From assembly GCA_964629875.1 (NCBI GenBank), contig CAZVRK010000001.1, forward strand, positions 107,288-171,287: DNA of 64,000 nt, read 5' to 3'. The translations under genes were made by a program, and so were the position numbers. Of this stretch, positions 35,049-44,618 are shown one piece after another; the stretch's first letter is position 1, and each line of letters opens with the position of its first letter. A model generated the notes under the pieces. That model was not told where the DNA came from. It worked only from the letters and a program-made list of their open reading frames with translations, and did no database searches. The DNA is from UBA3495 sp964629875 (GTDB lineage Bacteria > Chloroflexota > Dehalococcoidia > Lucifugimonadales > UBA3495).

Positions 35049-35852
35049 CTAAAGTCTGGTCCCATTAAGCGATACATCCCCTGATGAGAACACACCGGTC
35101 TCACCATCAGGAAATCGCAAGATTAAACTCCCATTATCATCTATATCTTCGGCGACACCCGTGTAACACGAATCATTACTATAAACGGTCACTACCTGAC
35201 CTAGGGTCTGCATCTTCAACTTCCATTCTTCCAGAGGAACAATGCCTGTCATAGCAGATTGGTATAAATTATCAAAGTCATGCAGAAAATTCCTAAGTAT
35301 CGTCGCCCGGTTAACCTTTATTCCAAGCTCTGAATTTAGCGAGGTTGCTGTGTCTGCTAATTCTGGGACCGTCGACTTATCGAACTCTATATTAATACCC
35401 ACTCCCACGACGGCATTGATCACACGCGAGTTTTCTAATGAGCATTCAATTAGGACACCAGCAACTTTTCGTCCATTAACCAAGATATCGTTTGGCCATT
35501 TCACTTCAGTATTCAGTCCAGTGGACCGTTCAATGGAACGAGTTGTCGCCAGGGAGGAGATTATTCCCATTGCTGGTAATAAATCAACTTCTGGATACAA
35601 TACTAAAGACAGATAGATATTACCGGGTTGAGAACGCCATGTGCGGCCCAAACGGCCTCTACTATTGTATTGCATTTCAGCTACAATGATGGTGCCTTCT
35701 TCAGCACCTTCAATAGCCAAGCGACGTGCTTCATCCATAGTAGATCCGATTTCTTGGTGAAATTGAATCCGCTTTCCAATGACTCTAGTATAGATGCCTT
35801 GTCTTAATACTTCAGAGATTAAATTTGCCATAACTACCCATTGGCCCATCAA
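35049..35852 (-). CDS. birA: Biotin-[acetyl-CoA-carboxylase] ligase
   Basis: Attaches biotin to the carrier domain of biotin carboxylases through biotinyl-AMP. The catalytic GRGRxGRxW loop reads SRGRLGRTW, and EIGSTMDEA, VKWPNDILV and GVGINIE are all present. No N-terminal helix-turn-helix is seen, so it is a ligase without repressor function. The 267-residue length assumes ATG 35852; the internal ATG at 35831 is equally likely and would leave 260 residues. It heads the operon with the two SDR genes. Confidence 0.94.
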   Translation of the reverse strand: MMGQWVVMANLISEVLRQGIYTRVIGKRIQFHQEIGSTMDEARRLAIEGAEEGTIIVAEMQYNSRGRLGRTWRSQPGNIYLSLVLYPEVDLLPAMGIISSLATTRSIERSTGLNTEVKWPNDILVNGRKVAGVLIECSLENSRVINAVVGVGINIEFDKSTVPELADTATSLNSELGIKVNRATILRNFLHDFDNLYQSAMTGIVPLEEWKLKMQTLGQVVTVYSNDSCYTGVAEDIDDNGSLILRFPDGETGVFSSGDVSLNGTRL

Positions 35853-35987
35853 CCTGTCGTTTGCTAATATGCATGATAGTTTCAGTGTAAGCGACTTACA
35901 ATATGGACGACATTAATGTAAGCTTATCCGAGATACATTCCAAAATCTAAGCACTGTAGACACCTAGATTACAATACACGAGCATAA

Positions 35988-37442
35988 ATGACATCATCAA
36001 ACGGTCTCCAATCATCCTCTGACACTTCTGAATCCGCTTGGCTAATTAAACGCCAACACGAGGACAAATTCGTTCGCTTATGTGGCAGTTTTGGTTATGA
36101 ATATCACGATCTGCCGCTATTGGCACCAACCGATGTCTTTCTGCGGAAGTCTGGTGGCGAATTAGCCTCGCAAATCCTTAGTCTTATCGATGCAAATAGT
36201 AATCTAATTAGCTTAAGGCCAGAGTTCACCGCATTGATAGTCTCAGAGTACCTCAAGATTCATTCAGAGACTACCAATATACAGAGAATCCAATATTCAG
36301 GACCGGTATTCCGTCAGACTCCTGGAGCTCCCTTAAACGAACAATATTTCACGCAGGTAGGAGCAGAATTAATAGGCGTAGGGACCCCATTAGCTGACGC
36401 GGAGCTACTCTATTTGGCTACACAAATCCCAGACCAGCTAGGTGTGAGTGATTACACGGTTCGTATTACTGATCTCAGAGTTCTTAATAGCCTTCTCGAT
36501 TCAAAGCAATTATCTGATAGAGCACGCAATTTTATAGTGTCTTCTGTTCCAATTCTACAATCGCACTCTACGTCTGTAGAACAATTATTATCCCAAGCTC
36601 AAGATGCTCATATAATCGGGCAGAACGCCCCTAATGACCACCTTAACATCGCAATATCTGGGCTACAGGATGAACAGGCCAAAGAAGTCCTGCACGGCTT
36701 TCTGGAGTGGTCAGAAGGCCTAGCACCTAATCTAGGACAACGGGCAGCCGATGATGTGGTAGACCGCCTCCTCCGCAAACTGAGAGGCAATGACGAAAGA
36801 GATAGTTTACAGGAAGCATTATTCGATATTGAGAAACTTGTCAATATACAAGGGAATCCAGCAGATATACTGGATGCAGCTGAAACGTTATTAGAAAACT
36901 GCCCTGAAAGCCGGACAGCACTGCAAAGCATACGTACAGTCCTCACCTTGGCGACTGATGATACTAAGGTATCATCCAAAATAACAGTCGATTTTGGACT
37001 GATCAAAGGAATCGCATATTATAATGGCATCGTTTTTGATGTCACAGATGCGTCGGGGAACACAATACTCGGCGGCGGTGGCAGATACGATAATTTATCG
37101 ACAGATCTCGGTAGTGAACGACAAATTCCATCAGCAGGATTTGCTTTCAATCTCGAAGCCCTTATAGATTCAGTGGATTTACGCTCAGAAAGTACTGAAA
37201 ATCTAATAAGCCAATGGGCTGACTCAACACTTATCGTCACCGAAGACTCGACGCAAGACATCCTAGCCCTCAGGTTATCACGACAATACAGGGAAGAAGG
37301 ACACCGAGTGGAAATCGCTTGCCAGTACCAGAGCGTTGCGGAAGCGCTGTCGCGAGCCGATCTTAAAATCTGGAATAATATACTTTTTATTTCTGCCTCT
37401 GGCGAGTGGGAACTGCACGAAACCGACAAACCTAGCACTTAA
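35988..37442 (+). CDS. hisZ: HisZ-like ATP phosphoribosyltransferase regulatory subunit (HisRS paralogue)
   Basis: The 484-residue class II synthetase-fold protein has a HisRS-like core: motif 2 as FRQTPGAPLNEQYFTQVGAELIG, a GLIKGIAYYNG block in place of the HisRS GRGLDYYTG, and GGGGRYDNL. HisZ is known to use this catalytically dead core to control HisG. A C-terminal alpha/beta domain resembling the HisRS anticodon domain (about 405-480) is present, which most HisZ proteins lack. No ribosome site is visible, and a TACAAT box (35970-35975) 12 nt before ATG suggests a short leader. Next gene: hisG. Confidence 0.8.
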   Translation: MTSSNGLQSSSDTSESAWLIKRQHEDKFVRLCGSFGYEYHDLPLLAPTDVFLRKSGGELASQILSLIDANSNLISLRPEFTALIVSEYLKIHSETTNIQRIQYSGPVFRQTPGAPLNEQYFTQVGAELIGVGTPLADAELLYLATQIPDQLGVSDYTVRITDLRVLNSLLDSKQLSDRARNFIVSSVPILQSHSTSVEQLLSQAQDAHIIGQNAPNDHLNIAISGLQDEQAKEVLHGFLEWSEGLAPNLGQRAADDVVDRLLRKLRGNDERDSLQEALFDIEKLVNIQGNPADILDAAETLLENCPESRTALQSIRTVLTLATDDTKVSSKITVDFGLIKGIAYYNGIVFDVTDASGNTILGGGGRYDNLSTDLGSERQIPSAGFAFNLEALIDSVDLRSESTENLISQWADSTLIVTEDSTQDILALRLSRQYREEGHRVEIACQYQSVAEALSRADLKIWNNILFISASGEWELHETDKPST

Positions 37443-37525
37443 CCTACCTAGGTACCATACGATATACTTGCCAAGTCATACTATGAATATCTATACCAAC
37501 GACAATACTCCCTGAATAAACGATA

Positions 37526-38560
37526 ATGAATTTCAGTCAAACAAATGATAAGTCTCTACACGTCGTAATCCCCAGTGATGGTGAGTTACACGACTCAACA
37601 CTAACGTTTCTGAGGTCTTGTGGCCTGAGAATCAGCCGACCTAACTCTCGCCAATATACTGCGACTATCCCATCACTACCAGGCATCGAAGTCCTGTTTC
37701 AGAGAACAGCCGATATCACCCAAAAAGTAGAAGAAGCCAGCGCAGAAATCGGCATTACTGGTTTAGATCGTCTTCTAGAATATCGAAGCGACAACGAACG
37801 CGCAGTGGCTATAATTGAAGACCTTGGGTATGGCGCTTGTGATTTTGTTCTAGCGGTACCAAACGCGTGGTTAGATGTTACCTCGCTTGATGACTTGTCA
37901 GACTTGGCCCTAGAGTTCCACGAGAAAGGCAACCAATTAAGAATAGCTACTAAATACCCTAAGTTGCTTAGACAACACTTGTTCGATAGAGGTATTAATT
38001 ATTTTACTGTAGTACCTGCCAGCGGGACTTTGGAGGCAGCTCCCGTAGCCGGATATGCTGACCTAATAGCTGACCTCACCGCCACAGGGACTACACTTAG
38101 GGAAAATCGTCTCAAAACCCTAACAGGCGGGACTATCCTTAAATCTCAAGCCTGTGTTATTGGAAACCCTATAGCACTGGCTGCCTCTAAACAACGACTC
38201 CTCCTTTGTAGACATTTCCTAGAACTCATCGAGGCAAACATCCTCGCGGACCCTTATTATCGGATCACCGGTAATGTCCTTGGAGATTCTGAGGATATGG
38301 TTGCTAGTATGGTACTCAAGCGTACTGACCTGGCTGGACTACGAGGCCCAACATTATCGAGAGTATACAATGCCGACAATGAGAATTGGTATAGCGTTAG
38401 CTTATTAGTACAAAAAGCTCAATTAATGGAGGCTGTTGACCATCTTCGAGATTGTGGCGCCCTAGATATTTCAGCATCACAAGTGAACTACCTCTTTGAG
38501 GACAGATCATTAGCCTATGAAAGGCTGCTCTCAACCTGTGATAAAACTGAGACCGTGTAA
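37526..38560 (+). CDS. hisG: ATP phosphoribosyltransferase, long form with regulatory domain
   Basis: First enzyme of histidine synthesis: joins ATP with PRPP. The 344-residue protein has the catalytic part (VVPASGTLEAAP, and ITGLDRLLE earlier) and a C-terminal ACT-like histidine-binding domain (about 265-335, ending CGALDISASQVNYLF). Long-form HisG normally works without HisZ; short-form needs HisZ. Here a long form and a HisZ-like gene stand side by side. Its stop is 1 nt before the phospholipase-like gene. Confidence 0.93.
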   Translation: MNFSQTNDKSLHVVIPSDGELHDSTLTFLRSCGLRISRPNSRQYTATIPSLPGIEVLFQRTADITQKVEEASAEIGITGLDRLLEYRSDNERAVAIIEDLGYGACDFVLAVPNAWLDVTSLDDLSDLALEFHEKGNQLRIATKYPKLLRQHLFDRGINYFTVVPASGTLEAAPVAGYADLIADLTATGTTLRENRLKTLTGGTILKSQACVIGNPIALAASKQRLLLCRHFLELIEANILADPYYRITGNVLGDSEDMVASMVLKRTDLAGLRGPTLSRVYNADNENWYSVSLLVQKAQLMEAVDHLRDCGALDISASQVNYLFEDRSLAYERLLSTCDKTETV

Positions 38561-38561
38561 T

Positions 38562-39320
38562 ATGCCAAACCTACCAATGCATTTATTTCTCGCAAATCGT
38601 ATCGCCGAAGAGTTAGACTGGGGCGCTGTACACGATAATCTCGGGGATTACCTGTTAGGCTCGACCTCACCTGATATACGCGCCATGACGAAATGGGATA
38701 GAGAGCGTACTCATTTTGCTCCTTTATCACTCGATAGAATTGGTCAGGGCACCCGAACCATGTTTGATAATTATCCTGAGCTAATTCAATCAACAGACTT
38801 AAATCCAGCTTCAAGAGCCTTCTTAATTGGATACATAACACATCTAACTGCGGATGAAGTTTGGATAACCACTATGTATAGACCAAATTTCGAATCTGCC
38901 ACAAAAGTCACTGCGACAGAAATAGACGCTGACATATGGGATAGAGCTATACAATTAGATATGGACAAAGAAGTACTCGAACAGTCTCACCACCTTGAAC
39001 AAGAATTAAACCTAATCAAGCAAGGAGATCCTAGCATTTCCCTCGAATTTCTGGGCCAAGAGCTCCTCTTCGAATGGCGCTCGTGGGTTAGTAGCTTTTT
39101 AGGGAGGGATTTCAGCTGGGATAGATTGAGTCGGGCGTTAAATAGGATGTACCGTGATGACCAAGCAGTACAGGTACTTGTGGGACAATTTTTGACAAAA
39201 ATCGATAGCAACCTTGAATATATCTACGATAAAATTCCAAGAGCCACCATTGACTCATACCAGGAAAGAGTCGCTATTGAGGCTCTTAACCAGATCAAGG
39301 AGTATATCCGTGAAACTTAA
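38562..39320 (+). CDS. Zinc-dependent phospholipase C-like protein
   Basis: The 252-residue protein belongs to the all-helical zinc-dependent phospholipase C / nuclease fold: HLFLANRIA near the N-terminus, LGDYLLGSTSPDIR, RTHF and GYITHLTADEVW, which supply His and Asp metal ligands. ATG 38562 is chosen because upstream coding overlaps hisG. It has no signal peptide, so a cytoplasmic role is likely. The gene is inserted between hisG and hisD and overlaps hisD by 11 nt, making it part of the histidine operon. Its function there is unknown. Confidence 0.82.
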   Translation: MPNLPMHLFLANRIAEELDWGAVHDNLGDYLLGSTSPDIRAMTKWDRERTHFAPLSLDRIGQGTRTMFDNYPELIQSTDLNPASRAFLIGYITHLTADEVWITTMYRPNFESATKVTATEIDADIWDRAIQLDMDKEVLEQSHHLEQELNLIKQGDPSISLEFLGQELLFEWRSWVSSFLGRDFSWDRLSRALNRMYRDDQAVQVLVGQFLTKIDSNLEYIYDKIPRATIDSYQERVAIEALNQIKEYIRET

Positions 39321-40653
39321 CACAGTACATGGGCTTCAACAGGCTGAAGGGGTGCTAACACGCTTTGATCCCTTGGATATTGGGTCTCTGCCAGAATCTA
39401 TAGTAGATAGAACACACGAACTATTTGGGCCCAATATTAGCCCTCAAGATTCAGTACTCAAGATATTATCGGATGTCCGAGACCAAGGCGACAAGGCAGT
39501 ATTTCACTATGCTGAATTATTGGATGAAACGACTCTTATTAGTGCTGAAGTTTCTCAAGAAGACCGTCAAATCGCTAGATCCGCATTATCGGATCATCTA
39601 ATTGAATCTCTTCACCTAGCCGCAGAGAGGATTGAACACTTTCACAAGTCCACCTTACCGGAAAACTGGGTAGACTACCAAAGCGGCTTAGGAGAACTCA
39701 TACGGCCATTGGAAAGAGTTGGTCTGTACGCTCCGGGTGGAACGGCAGCATATCCCTCGACTGTGCTTATGACCGCTATACCTGCTAGGGTTGCCGGAGT
39801 GAAAGAGATCGTACTTGCTACTCCTAAACGTGGCAACCAGCCAATAAACCCAGCAGTGCTAGTTGCTGCAGAGATTGCTGGTGTCGACAATATATATCAG
39901 ATCGGCGGGGTACAGGCAATTGGGGCATTAGCGTACGGGACAGAATCTGTAAATAAAGTCGATAAAATTTGCGGGCCTGGAAACATATTTGTCGCATACG
40001 CCAAAAAGATTGTCCAAGGGCAAGTCGACATAGACGGTATATTTGGTCCCACAGAGACTATCGTGATAGCGGACAGTTCAGCCAATGCTCAGTTCTGTGC
40101 TGCAGATCTTATTGCTCAAGCAGAACATGATCCTCTGGCGACAGCAATATTAGTTACTAACTCACAAGAACTTGTCGGGGAAATCGAGATAGAACTCGAC
40201 AGGCAAATTGCGAATATTGAAAGAGGCCCAACCGTTAGAGACTCTTTGTTGAAGCAAGGGAAGATAGTAGTTGTAGATTCAATAGTAGAGGCAATCGAAC
40301 TCGCTAACCGAATTGCACCGGAACACCTGTGCCTAATGGTTCAGAATCCTTGGGATCATGTAGATCAGGTTAAACACGCCGGCGGACTTTTCCTCGGAGA
40401 ATTCTCACCTGAGGTTATGGGAGATTATATAGCTGGGCCTAGCCACGTTATGCCAACCGGCGGCACCGCCCGATTCAGTTCTGCATTGAGTGTCCATCAG
40501 TTCCTTCGAACAATGCCGGTCGTTGGTCTAAGCAAAAGTAGCTTCTCAGAACTCGGTGATGCAGCAATCGCAATCGCACAGGCAGAGGGTCTAGGCGGAC
40601 ATTCGGAAGCAATAAAGATACGCATGAATCATCTCATTAGTGCACAATCATAA
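39310..40653 (+). CDS. hisD: Histidinol dehydrogenase
   Basis: Last two oxidation steps of histidine synthesis, using NAD and zinc. The 447-residue protein has the family landmarks GLYAPGGTAAYPSTVLM, CGPGNIFVAYAKK, FGPTETI, and PSHVMPTGGTAR near the zinc-binding C-terminal region. GTG 39310 is chosen because AAGGAG lies 7-8 nt upstream and homologous coding begins there; earlier in-frame codons would overlap the preceding gene. hisC follows 25 nt later. Confidence 0.96.
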   Translation: MKLNTVHGLQQAEGVLTRFDPLDIGSLPESIVDRTHELFGPNISPQDSVLKILSDVRDQGDKAVFHYAELLDETTLISAEVSQEDRQIARSALSDHLIESLHLAAERIEHFHKSTLPENWVDYQSGLGELIRPLERVGLYAPGGTAAYPSTVLMTAIPARVAGVKEIVLATPKRGNQPINPAVLVAAEIAGVDNIYQIGGVQAIGALAYGTESVNKVDKICGPGNIFVAYAKKIVQGQVDIDGIFGPTETIVIADSSANAQFCAADLIAQAEHDPLATAILVTNSQELVGEIEIELDRQIANIERGPTVRDSLLKQGKIVVVDSIVEAIELANRIAPEHLCLMVQNPWDHVDQVKHAGGLFLGEFSPEVMGDYIAGPSHVMPTGGTARFSSALSVHQFLRTMPVVGLSKSSFSELGDAAIAIAQAEGLGGHSEAIKIRMNHLISAQS

Positions 40654-40678
40654 CTAGTAGATGTAGTAAGGAAACAAT

Positions 40679-41770
40679 ATGCCCAATATACGAGATTTGA
40701 TGGTTCCCCACTTACGGTCCTTAGACACGTATCAAGGTGTTGACCCGATGGAGGTCATGGCAGAAAGAGCTGGTATACCTGCGAGCGACATAATTCGATT
40801 GAATGGGAACGAAAATCCATACGGGCCGTCCCCACAGGTCACGCAAGCTCTTGGATCATTTGAACACTACAATCACTATCCAGATCCTGGACAACGAACC
40901 CTACGAGAGATTCTATCCAATTATCTTGGTATAGCTCCAGAGCTGATAGTATGCGGCAACGGAAGCGACGAACTCATAGATCTCATCCTACGATTATTTC
41001 TAGGACCTGGAGAAAACATCATTCTTCCTACACCAACCTTCGGCATGTATGCCTTTACAGCAGAAGTAGTTGGAGGTCGTGCAATTAGCGTCCCAAGAAC
41101 GTCGGAGTTTGAGATAGATGAACAAGCCATTCTTGCGTCAATCGATAACCAAACTAAGGCAATATTTTTTGCATCACCCAATAATCCCACGGGTAACATT
41201 GCCTCAAATAAACAAATCCGGACTCTCCTAGATACCGGAGTCATAGTTGTAGTAGATGAGACGTATTACGAATTCTGCGGAAAGTCATCCTTGAATTTAC
41301 TTTCTGAATACGAAAACCTTATTATACTTAGGACCTTCAGCAAATGGGCTGGCCTTGCCGGACTCCGGATCGGCCTGGGTGTAATGTCGGAGAGTCTAGC
41401 AGGGACAATGATGAGTATGAAACCTCCGTATAATGTCAATTTAGCAGCGGAAGTCGCATTGACAGCTTCTCTCAATGATCGCGAGACCTTAATGACTCGA
41501 GTACACGCTATCGTGCAGGAACGCGGTCGATTAATTTCAAAACTTGAAGGTATACCCAATGTAAAGCCTTATCCGTCAGAAGCTAATTTCATTTTGACTC
41601 AACTCCCTACAGGACGTGGAAAGGATATCTTCGAAGGGCTATGCAGTCGAGGTATATTTCTTCGTTACTTCGGGCGGGAGCCATTAACAGACTTTGTACG
41701 AATGAGCGTAGGACTACCCAATGAAAACGATGCGGTAATAGACGCTTTAACTGAACTAGTTGGAGGCTAA
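40679..41770 (+). CDS. hisC: Histidinol-phosphate aminotransferase
   Basis: PLP-dependent fold-type I aminotransferase. The PLP Lys is in RTFSKWAGLAGLRIG, an Asn/Pro region is ASPNNPTGN and the substrate-binding Arg is in RYFGREPLTDFVRMS. The N-terminal RLNGNENPYGPSP is typical of HisC. At 363 residues it has normal length. ATG with AAGGAAAC upstream. hisB follows 2 nt after the stop, so the genes are tightly coupled. Confidence 0.95.
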   Translation: MPNIRDLMVPHLRSLDTYQGVDPMEVMAERAGIPASDIIRLNGNENPYGPSPQVTQALGSFEHYNHYPDPGQRTLREILSNYLGIAPELIVCGNGSDELIDLILRLFLGPGENIILPTPTFGMYAFTAEVVGGRAISVPRTSEFEIDEQAILASIDNQTKAIFFASPNNPTGNIASNKQIRTLLDTGVIVVVDETYYEFCGKSSLNLLSEYENLIILRTFSKWAGLAGLRIGLGVMSESLAGTMMSMKPPYNVNLAAEVALTASLNDRETLMTRVHAIVQERGRLISKLEGIPNVKPYPSEANFILTQLPTGRGKDIFEGLCSRGIFLRYFGREPLTDFVRMSVGLPNENDAVIDALTELVGG

Positions 41771-41772
41771 CA

Positions 41773-42402
41773 TTGGCAACATCTGAACAAAACCAGAAAC
41801 CAGACCTATTACGCTCCGCTTCCATAGAGCGCAAAACGGGTGAGACGGAAATATCCCTTAAAGTAGCACTTGATGGACAAGGAAAGTATCAAATTGATAC
41901 CGGAAACGGCTTCCTTGACCACATGGTAAGTCAAATAGCTAGACATGGCCTATTCGACATTACATTGGCCGCTAAAGGTGACACCAATGTCGGTTGGCAT
42001 CACCTAGTTGAAGATGTCGCCATATGCTTAGGCCGAGCCTTTGGCCAAGCACTAGGAGAGCCTCGCGGTATTCGAAGGATGGGACACGCTATAGTGCCTC
42101 TTGATGAGACGTTAGTGAGAGTCGCGGTGGACTGGAGCGGACGAGGATATGCTTCTGTGGAGACCACACTTGATGACATAATGGTCGAAACACTATCTGG
42201 GGACTTGGTAAGTCATTTTCTAGAATCATTTGCGTTAGAGGCCAAGATTAACTTACACGCCAAGGTGCTTGAAGGGACTAGCCCACACCATAAGGCTGAA
42301 GCTCTATGCAAAGCCCTGGCAAGAGCTCTTAGAGACGCCATAGAACCTGACCCTCGAGCCGAGAATCAGGTTCCTAGCACTAAAGACACATTAGGATCGT
42401 AA
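41773..42402 (+). CDS. hisB: Imidazoleglycerol-phosphate dehydratase
   Basis: Dehydrates imidazoleglycerol phosphate, with Mn. The monofunctional type of 209 residues has GFLDHMVSQIARHG, the metal-binding HHLVEDVAI and, later, SPHHKAEA. No N-terminal phosphatase domain is attached, so histidinol-phosphatase must be elsewhere. The start is TTG, with GGAGG 6 nt upstream. It ends the his run and faces the enoyl-CoA hydratase gene. Confidence 0.95.
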   Translation: MATSEQNQKPDLLRSASIERKTGETEISLKVALDGQGKYQIDTGNGFLDHMVSQIARHGLFDITLAAKGDTNVGWHHLVEDVAICLGRAFGQALGEPRGIRRMGHAIVPLDETLVRVAVDWSGRGYASVETTLDDIMVETLSGDLVSHFLESFALEAKINLHAKVLEGTSPHHKAEALCKALARALRDAIEPDPRAENQVPSTKDTLGS

Positions 42403-42415
42403 CTAGCGTCGCCAG

Positions 42416-43207
42416 TTACATGGCCCTGCCTTTCCTAGCTATAAATTCTGGAAATGCCTGATCTGCTTTATATCCACGGACAACGTTAGTGGTGTATTCA
42501 TGTTCGTTGTTCCACTGACCTTCTAGGTCTTGACCCATGTGCTGCAGCAACAATGCTTTCACTCCCATAACTGATTCACGTCTATTCCCTGCTATGGCAG
42601 TCGCTATCTCCATCGTCTTGGCTTTCAATTGGTCCGACGGGACCAGGTGATTGATTAATCCAATACGTAAAGACTCCTCTGCCTCTACAACTCTACCGCT
42701 GAACAACAATTCCTTAGCTATCGGCCATCCGACCTGATTAGGCAAAGTCCAGGTACAATTTATTCTTCCATACGCTGCCGCGAGAAACCTAAAGCTCGTG
42801 TTCTCACAGCCAATTCGAAAATCTAAAGAAGATGCCAGAACCGACCCGCCTCCATAGGCCAAACCATTCATCATCCCTATGACGGGTTTAGGAGAAGCAC
42901 TCAATTCATAACCACCTCTACTGCGGAGTGCACTCGCAGCGTCTAACTCTTCCTGCGTGAGATCGCCATCCTGTATACGCTTATCATTATCACGTTGCTC
43001 ATGGATGTCTCCGCCTGCAGAAAACGCTCTGTTGCCGGACCCCGTGAGTACTATACAACCCACTTCATCGTCGTTATTGGCAACGTTCACCGCATCATGA
43101 AGCTCACTACTCAACTGCCGATTCATAGCGTTGAGCACTTCAGGGCGATTAAGGGTAATGATTGCGACTCCATCCTCTTTCTCAGTCAATATATGTTCGT
43201 AAGCCAT
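42416..43207 (-). CDS. Enoyl-CoA hydratase/isomerase family protein
   Basis: The 263-residue crotonase-fold protein has RPEVLNAMNRQL, the oxyanion-hole loop GNRAFSAGGDIHEQ and the second loop NGLAYGGGSVLAS. The two catalytic Glu positions of ordinary enoyl-CoA hydratase are not both evident, so other crotonase reactions are possible. ATG 43207 is chosen because GGAGG lies 5 nt upstream; an upstream ATG at 43240 would add 11 residues. It is divergent from the isoprenoid reductase gene. Confidence 0.88.
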   Translation of the reverse strand: MAYEHILTEKEDGVAIITLNRPEVLNAMNRQLSSELHDAVNVANNDDEVGCIVLTGSGNRAFSAGGDIHEQRDNDKRIQDGDLTQEELDAASALRSRGGYELSASPKPVIGMMNGLAYGGGSVLASSLDFRIGCENTSFRFLAAAYGRINCTWTLPNQVGWPIAKELLFSGRVVEAEESLRIGLINHLVPSDQLKAKTMEIATAIAGNRRESVMGVKALLLQHMGQDLEGQWNNEHEYTTNVVRGYKADQAFPEFIARKGRAM

Positions 43208-43425
43208 TTCATCCTCCATGGGTTTATGCGTATTAACCACCTAATGGTAACTATGGGTAACCGCAGGATACATTTTATGTTGGGACTCAGATGTCGTCAA
43301 ATACTGCATGAGCTTCGAATTCGCAATCATTGGAGACTACCAATACTCGTAGTATAATCAGATCAGTCAGCCGATCAAATGATTCTCATAATCAACAACT
43401 ATTCTAAGAGGTACGAGGCAGGGTA

Positions 43426-44613
43426 GTGGAAGACGTCATAATAGTTGGAGCAGGTCCCGCCGGTAACAATGCAGCACTGTCACTAACCCAGAATGGCTAC
43501 AAAGTGACGGTAATCGATTCCAGATACGACATAGGTAACAAACCCTGTACCGGAATAGTTGGACAAGAGTGCGCCTCTAAATTTCCAATCCCTCCTGAAT
43601 ATATATATCGAGAAGCGCAAGCGGCCACCTTCGTAGCTCCAAACGGTTCGCACATAGATATCGACGCTGGCAAGCCCCAAGCATATATCATAGATAGAGC
43701 GAATTACGTAGCATCTTTCGCTCGAAAAGCTCAAGATTTCGGAGCCTCGTACAAACTTGGTGAACGCGTTGAGAATATTTGCATATCGGAGGACGTCGTA
43801 CAGGTAGATACCAACTCAGGCAAATACACGAGTAGATCGGTAATTTTGGCATCAGGATTCGGATCACCGCTGGTTAGAAAGCTGGGTTTAGGAAATGTGT
43901 CAGACTACGTAACTGGGATACAAATATCAGCAAAGGTTGAAAATCTCGAGAATCTGCGTGTGTATCTGGGCGAACACAACGCACCAGGATTCTTTTCATG
44001 GGCAGTTCCTACTCTCCCAAACCAAGCGTTGATTGGCCTTATGACCCGAAAGAATACTAAGGACCACTTACAATCTTTTGTAGAATCTCTCCAGAGTCAA
44101 AACATAGTGACAAATGTTATCGGAAGTCCCGTCACGTGGGGCATCCCTCTGCGTCCTTTAAAACAAACTTACTCCGATAGAGTTCTAGTCATTGGAGATG
44201 CTGCCGGCCAAGTAAAGCCAACAACAGGGGGCGGAATCTATTACGCTTTAATGGCTAGTTCTATCGCTTCAGAAGTTCTCAGTATGGCATTGCAAAACCA
44301 TGATGTATCATCGAAAGCACTGAGTACATACCAAAGACAGTGGAAACAATTATTATCCATTGAACTAGAAAGCGGCTATTCGGCGAGAAGGCTTTATGAA
44401 TACCTCAGCGATCGCCAAATCGATTCTATAATGCGGCAAGCAAAAACCAAAACCTTCGCAGATCAAATCATATATTCTGAGGAGGTTTCCTTTGATTGGC
44501 ATAGCAAGCTGATCGGAAGGATGATCAATTACCCGGGTATACATAACGTACTTAGACTTATCAATCCGATATTTGCTAAATTAGCTCATCAAACAGATAT
44601 TCAACAAACCTGA
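43426..44613 (+). CDS. Geranylgeranyl-reductase-family FAD oxidoreductase
   Basis: The 395-residue flavoprotein begins with the FAD-binding VGAGPAGNNAALSL, followed by a Cys-containing KPCTGIVGQE. Next come PGFFSWAVPT, which matches the PxxYxWxFP motif of the family, and VIGDAAGQVKPTTGGGIYYA. Members reduce isoprenoid double bonds in lipid or quinone side chains. The start is GTG after GGCAGGG. A substrate made from the polyprenyl synthase at 1528-2544 is possible but not shown. Confidence 0.9.
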   Translation: MEDVIIVGAGPAGNNAALSLTQNGYKVTVIDSRYDIGNKPCTGIVGQECASKFPIPPEYIYREAQAATFVAPNGSHIDIDAGKPQAYIIDRANYVASFARKAQDFGASYKLGERVENICISEDVVQVDTNSGKYTSRSVILASGFGSPLVRKLGLGNVSDYVTGIQISAKVENLENLRVYLGEHNAPGFFSWAVPTLPNQALIGLMTRKNTKDHLQSFVESLQSQNIVTNVIGSPVTWGIPLRPLKQTYSDRVLVIGDAAGQVKPTTGGGIYYALMASSIASEVLSMALQNHDVSSKALSTYQRQWKQLLSIELESGYSARRLYEYLSDRQIDSIMRQAKTKTFADQIIYSEEVSFDWHSKLIGRMINYPGIHNVLRLINPIFAKLAHQTDIQQT

Positions 44614-44618
44614 GGCAC

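Noticed and set aside
35988..37442. hisZ-like gene as a true histidyl-tRNA synthetase
   Set aside because: The ATP/His-binding motifs are altered (GLIKGIAYYNG rather than GRGLDYYTG) and it stands with hisG. A regulatory role is likelier, though the C-terminal domain leaves doubt.
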